Below, piece after piece: positions 60,248 through 64,000 of a DNA stretch of 64,000 nucleotides (position 1 is its first letter; every line of letters begins with the position of its first letter). The translations under genes and the position numbers were made by a program. The stretch spans positions 1,363,293 through 1,427,292 of the forward strand of contig NZ_LN913006.1 in NCBI RefSeq assembly GCF_001487165.1, read 5' to 3'. The notes beneath the pieces were generated by a model. That model was not told where the DNA came from, did not search any database, and saw nothing but the letters and a program-made list of their open reading frames with translations. This stretch comes from Blautia massiliensis (ex Durand et al. 2017). GTDB taxonomy: Bacteria > Bacillota > Clostridia > Lachnospirales > Lachnospiraceae.

Positions 60248-61438
60248 TTATACCAGTGCTACAGTCTCACGGCAGATTGCAAGCTCCTCGTTTGTCGGGA
60301 TAACTGCAACCTTAACCTTAGAGTCCGGTGTGGAGATCACGATTTCCTCGCCACGATGTCCGTTAGCATCTTTGTCAAGTGTTACGCCAAGGTATCCGAG
60401 ATAGCTGACAACCTTCTCACGTACCGGGATCGCATTCTCACCGATACCTGCTGTGAAGACGATCGCGTCAACACCATTCATTGCTGCAACATATCCGCCT
60501 ACGAATTTAGCGATGCTATAGCAGAGAACGTCGATGGCATTAGCTGCATCCTCGTTTCCGCCTTCAGCTGCCTCGTTGAGGTCACGGAAGTCGCTGGAAA
60601 GTCCGCCGGAAAGTCCGAGAAGACCAGATTTCTTGTTGAGTACATTCATAACGCCCTCAATGTCCAGGTTCTCTTTCTTAGCAATGAACTCCATGATAGC
60701 CGGATCGATGTTACCGGAACGAGTTCCCATAACAACACCTTCAAGTGGTGTAAGACCCATTGTTGTATCTACACATTTGCCATTTACAACTGCGCTGATG
60801 GAAGATCCGTTTCCAAGGTGGCAGACGATAACTTTGGAGTTGTCTTTGTCAAGGCCAAGGAAATCAACAGCTCTCTTGGATACGAAGCTGTGGGATGTTC
60901 CGTGGAAACCGTATCTTCTTACTTTATATTTCTTGTAGAAGTCAAGCGGAAGTCCATAGAGATATGCTTTAGCAGGCATTGTCTGATGGAAAGCGGTATC
61001 AAATACGCCTACCTGTGGTACGCCTGGCATAAGCTCTGCACATACACGGATACCAATGAGGTTAGCCGGGTTGTGAAGCGGTGCAAGGTCATTGCACTCT
61101 TCTACTGCTTTGATCATCTCGTCTGTGATCACTGCAGAAGAAGCAAATTTCTCGCCTCCGTGTACGACACGATGTCCAATCGCATTAACCTCTTTAAGGC
61201 TTCCGATTGCACCTGTTTTATCGTTTGTAAGAGCATCCAGTACCATCTGGATTGCTTCTTTATGTGTTGGCATAGCTGCCTCTGTGATCTCTTTGTCACA
61301 TCCGGCTTTCTGATATACCAGTCTTCCGTCAATACCGATTCTCTCGCAGAGACCCTTTGCAAGTACATTCTCTGTCTCAGAATCGATTAACTGATATTTT
61401 AATGAAGAACTTCCACAGTTGATAACTAATACGTTCAT
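60248..61438 (-). CDS. ackA: Acetate kinase
   Basis: 396 aa. Converts acetyl phosphate and ADP to acetate and ATP, the main ATP-yielding step of acetate fermentation. Signatures: VLVINCGSSSLKYQLID (N-terminal ASKHA motif), FDTAFHQTMP, RRYGFHGTSHSFVS, VCHLGNGSSISAV, TGGIG-like VFTAGIGENAIPVREKV and IPTNEELAIC. AGGAGAG ribosome site. Follows pta by 27 bases. Confidence 0.98.
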   Translation of the reverse strand: MNVLVINCGSSSLKYQLIDSETENVLAKGLCERIGIDGRLVYQKAGCDKEITEAAMPTHKEAIQMVLDALTNDKTGAIGSLKEVNAIGHRVVHGGEKFASSAVITDEMIKAVEECNDLAPLHNPANLIGIRVCAELMPGVPQVGVFDTAFHQTMPAKAYLYGLPLDFYKKYKVRRYGFHGTSHSFVSKRAVDFLGLDKDNSKVIVCHLGNGSSISAVVNGKCVDTTMGLTPLEGVVMGTRSGNIDPAIMEFIAKKENLDIEGVMNVLNKKSGLLGLSGGLSSDFRDLNEAAEGGNEDAANAIDVLCYSIAKFVGGYVAAMNGVDAIVFTAGIGENAIPVREKVVSYLGYLGVTLDKDANGHRGEEIVISTPDSKVKVAVIPTNEELAICRETVALV

Positions 61439-61465
61439 GATTTAACTCTCCTGATCTTTTAATAA

Positions 61466-62473
61466 TTATTTATCCTCTGCCTGGCACTGTACTGCTGTGA
61501 TCGCTACAACACCTACGATATCATCTGCAGAGCATCCGCGAGACAGGTCGTTTACAGGTTTTGCGATACCCTGTGTAACAGGTCCGTATGCTTCTGCTTT
61601 ACCAAGACGCTGAGCAAGCTTGTATCCGATGTTACCTGCATCAAGGTCAGGGAATACCAGTACGTTAGCTTTACCTGCTACTTCGCTTCCCGGTGCTTTG
61701 GATGCGCCTACGCTTGGAACGATAGCTGCATCAAGCTGGAACTCTCCGTCAAGTTTAAGCTCCGGATGCTCCTCTTTGGCAATTCTTGTAGCCTCTACGA
61801 CTTTATCTACGTCAGGATGCTTTGCACTTCCCTTAGTGGAGTGGGAAAGCATAGCTACGATCGGCTCCTCCTGAACAAGAAGCTTAAAGGACTCAGCAGA
61901 AGATGCTGCGATCGCAGAAAGCTCATCCGGAGTCGGGTTCTGGTTCAGACCGGAATCAGCAAATACGAATGCACCGTTTGCACCATACTCGCAATCCGGA
62001 ACAACGATCAGGAAGAATGCGGATACAAGCTTGGTTCCCGGTTTTGTCTTCAGGATCTGAAGGCATGGACGAAGTGTATCTGCTGTAGAATGGCATGCAC
62101 CGGATACCATACCGTCTGCATCCCCCATCTTAACCATCATTACGCCATAGTATGGGTACTGAGTATGAAGGATCTCTTTCGCTTTCTCAGGTGTCATTCC
62201 CTTCTTTGCTCTCAGCTCTACAAATTTATCAATATATGCCTGAGTTCTGTCAGATTTCTCCGGATCTACGATCTGTGCACCGGAAATATCAAAGCCGCCC
62301 TCTGCAGCTTTCTTGTTGATCTCTTCCTCATTACCGATGAGGATGATCTTTGCAACTCCCTCTTTCAGAATCTTGTCAGTTGCCTCAAGAGTTCTCATAT
62401 CCTCTGTCTCTGGCAGTACAATTGTTTTTACGCTTTCTTTTGCTCTTTTTTTAAGCAGTTCAACAAATCCCAT
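61466..62473 (-). CDS. pta: Phosphate acetyltransferase
   Basis: 335 aa from MGFVELLKKRAKESVKTIVLPE; AAAGGAG precedes the ATG. Makes acetyl phosphate from acetyl-CoA, working with AckA. Short form without the N-terminal regulatory domains of E. coli Pta. Family blocks: YYGVMMVKMGDADGMVSGACHSTADTLRPCLQI, GAFVFADSGLNQNPT, MLSHSTKGSA and VFPDLDAGNIGYKLAQRLG. First gene of pta-ackA, promoter 62540-62568. Confidence 0.97.
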   Translation of the reverse strand: MGFVELLKKRAKESVKTIVLPETEDMRTLEATDKILKEGVAKIILIGNEEEINKKAAEGGFDISGAQIVDPEKSDRTQAYIDKFVELRAKKGMTPEKAKEILHTQYPYYGVMMVKMGDADGMVSGACHSTADTLRPCLQILKTKPGTKLVSAFFLIVVPDCEYGANGAFVFADSGLNQNPTPDELSAIAASSAESFKLLVQEEPIVAMLSHSTKGSAKHPDVDKVVEATRIAKEEHPELKLDGEFQLDAAIVPSVGASKAPGSEVAGKANVLVFPDLDAGNIGYKLAQRLGKAEAYGPVTQGIAKPVNDLSRGCSADDIVGVVAITAVQCQAEDK

Positions 62474-62539
62474 GATTAAATGGCTCCTTTCTTGATGTAA
62501 CAAAAACGCTAGTGTCTGTTCGGGCACTACACTATGTTT

Positions 62540-62568
62540 ATTATACCCCCTTACCCTTTTCTTTTCAA
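62540..62568 (-). promoter_or_regulatory. Promoter of pta-ackA
   Basis: Minus strand TTGAAA (62568-62563), 17-base spacer, TATAAT (62545-62540); leader about 60 bases. Confidence 0.8.
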
Positions 62569-62619
62569 GCGTTTCATTGTCAGAAAATGGCTATACTGCG
62601 TATTTTTTGAAGTGCAATT

Positions 62620-62763
62620 GTTACTGTTTACCGACAATGTTCTGCGATGTGTTTTTTGTGGATAAAGATCACAGATGGCCCGAGGATTTCGGCGCATGAT
62701 CATAAATTTGCGTGATTTCTGTATCTCCCAAAGGGTGTTGCCGGGCCCAGAGCGGACAGCAGC
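62620..62763. repeat. 144-bp intergenic repeat, copy B
   Basis: Aligns with the reverse complement of 22211-22355 from end to end and is one base shorter. Shared: GTTACTGTT, GTGTTTTTTGTG, TCAC, CCCGAG, ATAAATT, GGTGTTGC. Its far end (GGACAGCAGC) is a degenerate version of the inverted terminal repeat. Lies between the divergent pta and tmcAL promoters. Confidence 0.65.
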
Positions 62764-62815
62764 ATTCGGTTTTATGGCAGCAAAACAGATTTCGAATGCC
62801 GCTTAACTTTTTACA
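62764..62815. repeat. Dispersed palindromic repeat, copy 2
   Basis: ATTCGGTTTTATGGCAGC ... GATTTCGAATGCCGCTTAAC. The reverse complement matches 51985-52062 in the same motif order. Contains an ATTCG...CGAAT inverted repeat. Directly abuts copy B and reaches the tmcAL promoter. Confidence 0.5.
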
Positions 62816-62845
62816 TTGCTTATGTTAAAATAGCACCATTATAAT
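62816..62845 (+). promoter_or_regulatory. Probable promoter of tmcAL
   Basis: TTGCTT (62816-62821), 18-base spacer, TATAAT (62840-62845). Confidence 0.55.
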
Positions 62846-62872
62846 TTTCAGAAATGGCAGGTACTTTTTTAT

Positions 62873-64000
62873 ATGAAAGTTGTTGGAATCATTGCAGAAT
62901 ATAACCCATTTCACAAAGGTCACGAATACCAGATCCGCTATGCCCGGGAGATCCTTGGTGCTGATTATATTGTGATCGCCATGAGCGGGGATTTTGTCCA
63001 AAGAGGGGCTCCTGCCCTTATGGAAAAACATCTCCGGGCTGAGATGGCTCTTCTCGGAGGCGCCGATCTGATCCTGGAAATGCCGGTACAGACAGCAACG
63101 GCCAGTGCGGAAGGATTTGCCGCAGGTGGCGTAAGCCTTCTTGACGGGCTTGGTGTTGTAGATGAGCTATGTTTCGGAAGTGAATGCGGAGATACAGAGA
63201 CTCTTATGAATATTGCACAGATTCTTGTAAAGGAACCGTTTGAATACCGCAAACTCCTTCAGCAGAATCTTCGTACCGGAATGAGTTTTCCTGCTGCAAG
63301 AAGCAGTGCTTTGATCCGTTACATGCGAGAAAAAGCCACTTCCGTGCATAACACATTCGGCGTTTCATCAGAACATATTGAACTCATTCTTTCTTCTCCC
63401 AATAACATCCTGGGAATCGAATACTGCAAAGCGCTTCTCCGTCTTAACAGCCGTATCCTTCCTTACGCACTTTTAAGAAAGGGAAGTGGTTATCATGATA
63501 CGGATTTTTCTCTTCTTTCCGACGAAGAATTTCCCTCTGCTTCCGGCATCCGGAGCCTTATGAAAAAATCCGAAGGAACTGTGCAGTCTGCTGATCTTTC
63601 CCGGTTGATCCCTTCTGCTTCCCTTCCCGGATTCCTGGATTCTCTCAAAAAAGGAGCATGGCTTTCTGACTCAGCACTGGATCTTCCTCTGCATTACAAA
63701 CTGCTTCTGGAATCCGAAGAAACTTTAAAAATGTATCCGGAGCTTTCGGATGCACTGATCCGGCGTATCCTGAAATCCCGAAATCGATATGAAGGTTTTT
63801 CCCAGTTTGCGGATCTTTTGAAAACACGGGATATTACCCGTTCTGCTATCTGCCGCAGCCTTGTCCGGATCTTTCTTGACCAAAAAACAAAAGCACCCGG
63901 ACACATTCCCTATGCCCGGGTACTTGGCTTTCAAAAAAGCAGCGCTCCGCTTCTCAGCCAGATCAAGAAAAACTCCTCGATCCCGCTGATCACCAAAGCC
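62873..64000 (+). CDS. tmcAL: tRNA(Met) cytidine acetate ligase TmcAL (partial)
   Basis: 376 codons visible; the C-terminus lies beyond the window. Nucleotidyltransferase-like N-terminus MKVVGIIAEYNPFHKGHEYQI with the HxGH-type motif, then VIAMSGDFVQRGAPALMEKHLRAEMALLGGADLILEMPV, FGSECGD and SPNNILGIEYCKAL. Activates acetate with ATP and acetylates C34 of elongator tRNA-Met (ac4C) in Bacillus. Nearby pta-ackA handles acetate too, but the link is only positional. Weak GGCAGG ribosome site, about 11 bases before ATG. Confidence 0.93.
   Translation, partial: MKVVGIIAEYNPFHKGHEYQIRYAREILGADYIVIAMSGDFVQRGAPALMEKHLRAEMALLGGADLILEMPVQTATASAEGFAAGGVSLLDGLGVVDELCFGSECGDTETLMNIAQILVKEPFEYRKLLQQNLRTGMSFPAARSSALIRYMREKATSVHNTFGVSSEHIELILSSPNNILGIEYCKALLRLNSRILPYALLRKGSGYHDTDFSLLSDEEFPSASGIRSLMKKSEGTVQSADLSRLIPSASLPGFLDSLKKGAWLSDSALDLPLHYKLLLESEETLKMYPELSDALIRRILKSRNRYEGFSQFADLLKTRDITRSAICRSLVRIFLDQKTKAPGHIPYARVLGFQKSSAPLLSQIKKNSSIPLITKA

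Noticed and set aside
1..64000. CRISPR arrays, tRNA/rRNA genes, intact transposases or prophage genes
   Set aside because: Looked for regular short repeats, cloverleaf-like stretches and recombinase motifs; none found.

Overview
The window looks like a chromosomal segment of a gut Lachnospiraceae, most likely Blautia close to B. obeum. The GH31 enzyme at 13926-15917 has the length (663 aa) and all the key residue positions I remember for the B. (Ruminococcus) obeum alpha-glucosidase Ro-alphaG1. The gene orders yicC-remA-gmk-rpoZ, ylxM-ffh-rpsP-khpA-rimM-trmD and plsX-acpP-rnc-smc-ftsY are typical Firmicutes clusters. Most genes have strong AGGAGG-type ribosome sites, and many have near-consensus sigma-A promoters (TTGACA-N17-TATAAT) and clear intrinsic terminators. 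I saw no tRNA, rRNA, CRISPR array, intact insertion sequence or prophage.

Layout. 1-2148 (minus): yicC, remA, gmk, rpoZ, divergent from rqcH (2298-4049). 4.2-9.5 kb: a YihS-like sugar isomerase, an orphan 67-aa gene, a CLC channel or antiporter with fluoride-type motif changes, a TVP38 membrane protein and a radical SAM enzyme. 9.8-13.7 kb: leuS and a dicarboxylate/amino-acid symporter. 13.9-19.0 kb: an alpha-glucoside locus with a small protein, LacI regulator, GH13 oligo-1,6-glucosidase and GH31 alpha-glucosidase, with a palindromic operator in front of the GH13 gene. 19.2-22.1 kb: an EF-G paralogue and a PHP phosphoesterase. 22.5-26.2 kb: tyrA-aroA and a D-lactate dehydrogenase-type gene. 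26.3-29.1 kb: nfo with a lipoprotein carrying a degenerate barnase-like domain, divergent from a CapA-type protein.

29.2-33.8 kb (minus): ylxM-ffh-rpsP-khpA-rimM-trmD-queA, the signal-recognition, ribosome and tRNA-modification cluster. 34.0-39.7 kb: a tiny gene with an in-frame A_AAA_AAG heptamer, a PucR-type regulator, a TrmH/SpoU methyltransferase, a lipase-like hydrolase and a Na/phosphate cotransporter. 39.9-42.1 kb: the least ordinary locus, a 617-aa protein joining a catalytically dead C5-DNA-methyltransferase fold to a PD-(D/E)XK nuclease domain. It has its own promoter with an overlapping palindrome and a decayed nuclease-family fragment just upstream. 42.2-51.9 kb (minus): glmS, then plsX-acpP-rnc-smc-ftsY-ilvA. 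52-57.7 kb: Uup-type ABC-F, then a LytTR response regulator convergent with, and overlapping, its probable sensor kinase, which is itself preceded by an overlapping membrane-anchored partner gene. 57.8-64 kb: MATE transporter, yceD-rpmF, pta-ackA and a partial tmcAL.

The intergenic regions at 22211-22355 and 62620-62763 hold two diverged copies, in opposite orientation, of one ~145-bp repeat. A second repeat motif is shared between 51985-52062 and 62764-62815. The best candidates for new biology are the pseudo-methyltransferase/nuclease fusion, the tiny gene with a possible frameshift, the degenerate barnase-like lipoprotein and the overlapping two-component locus.
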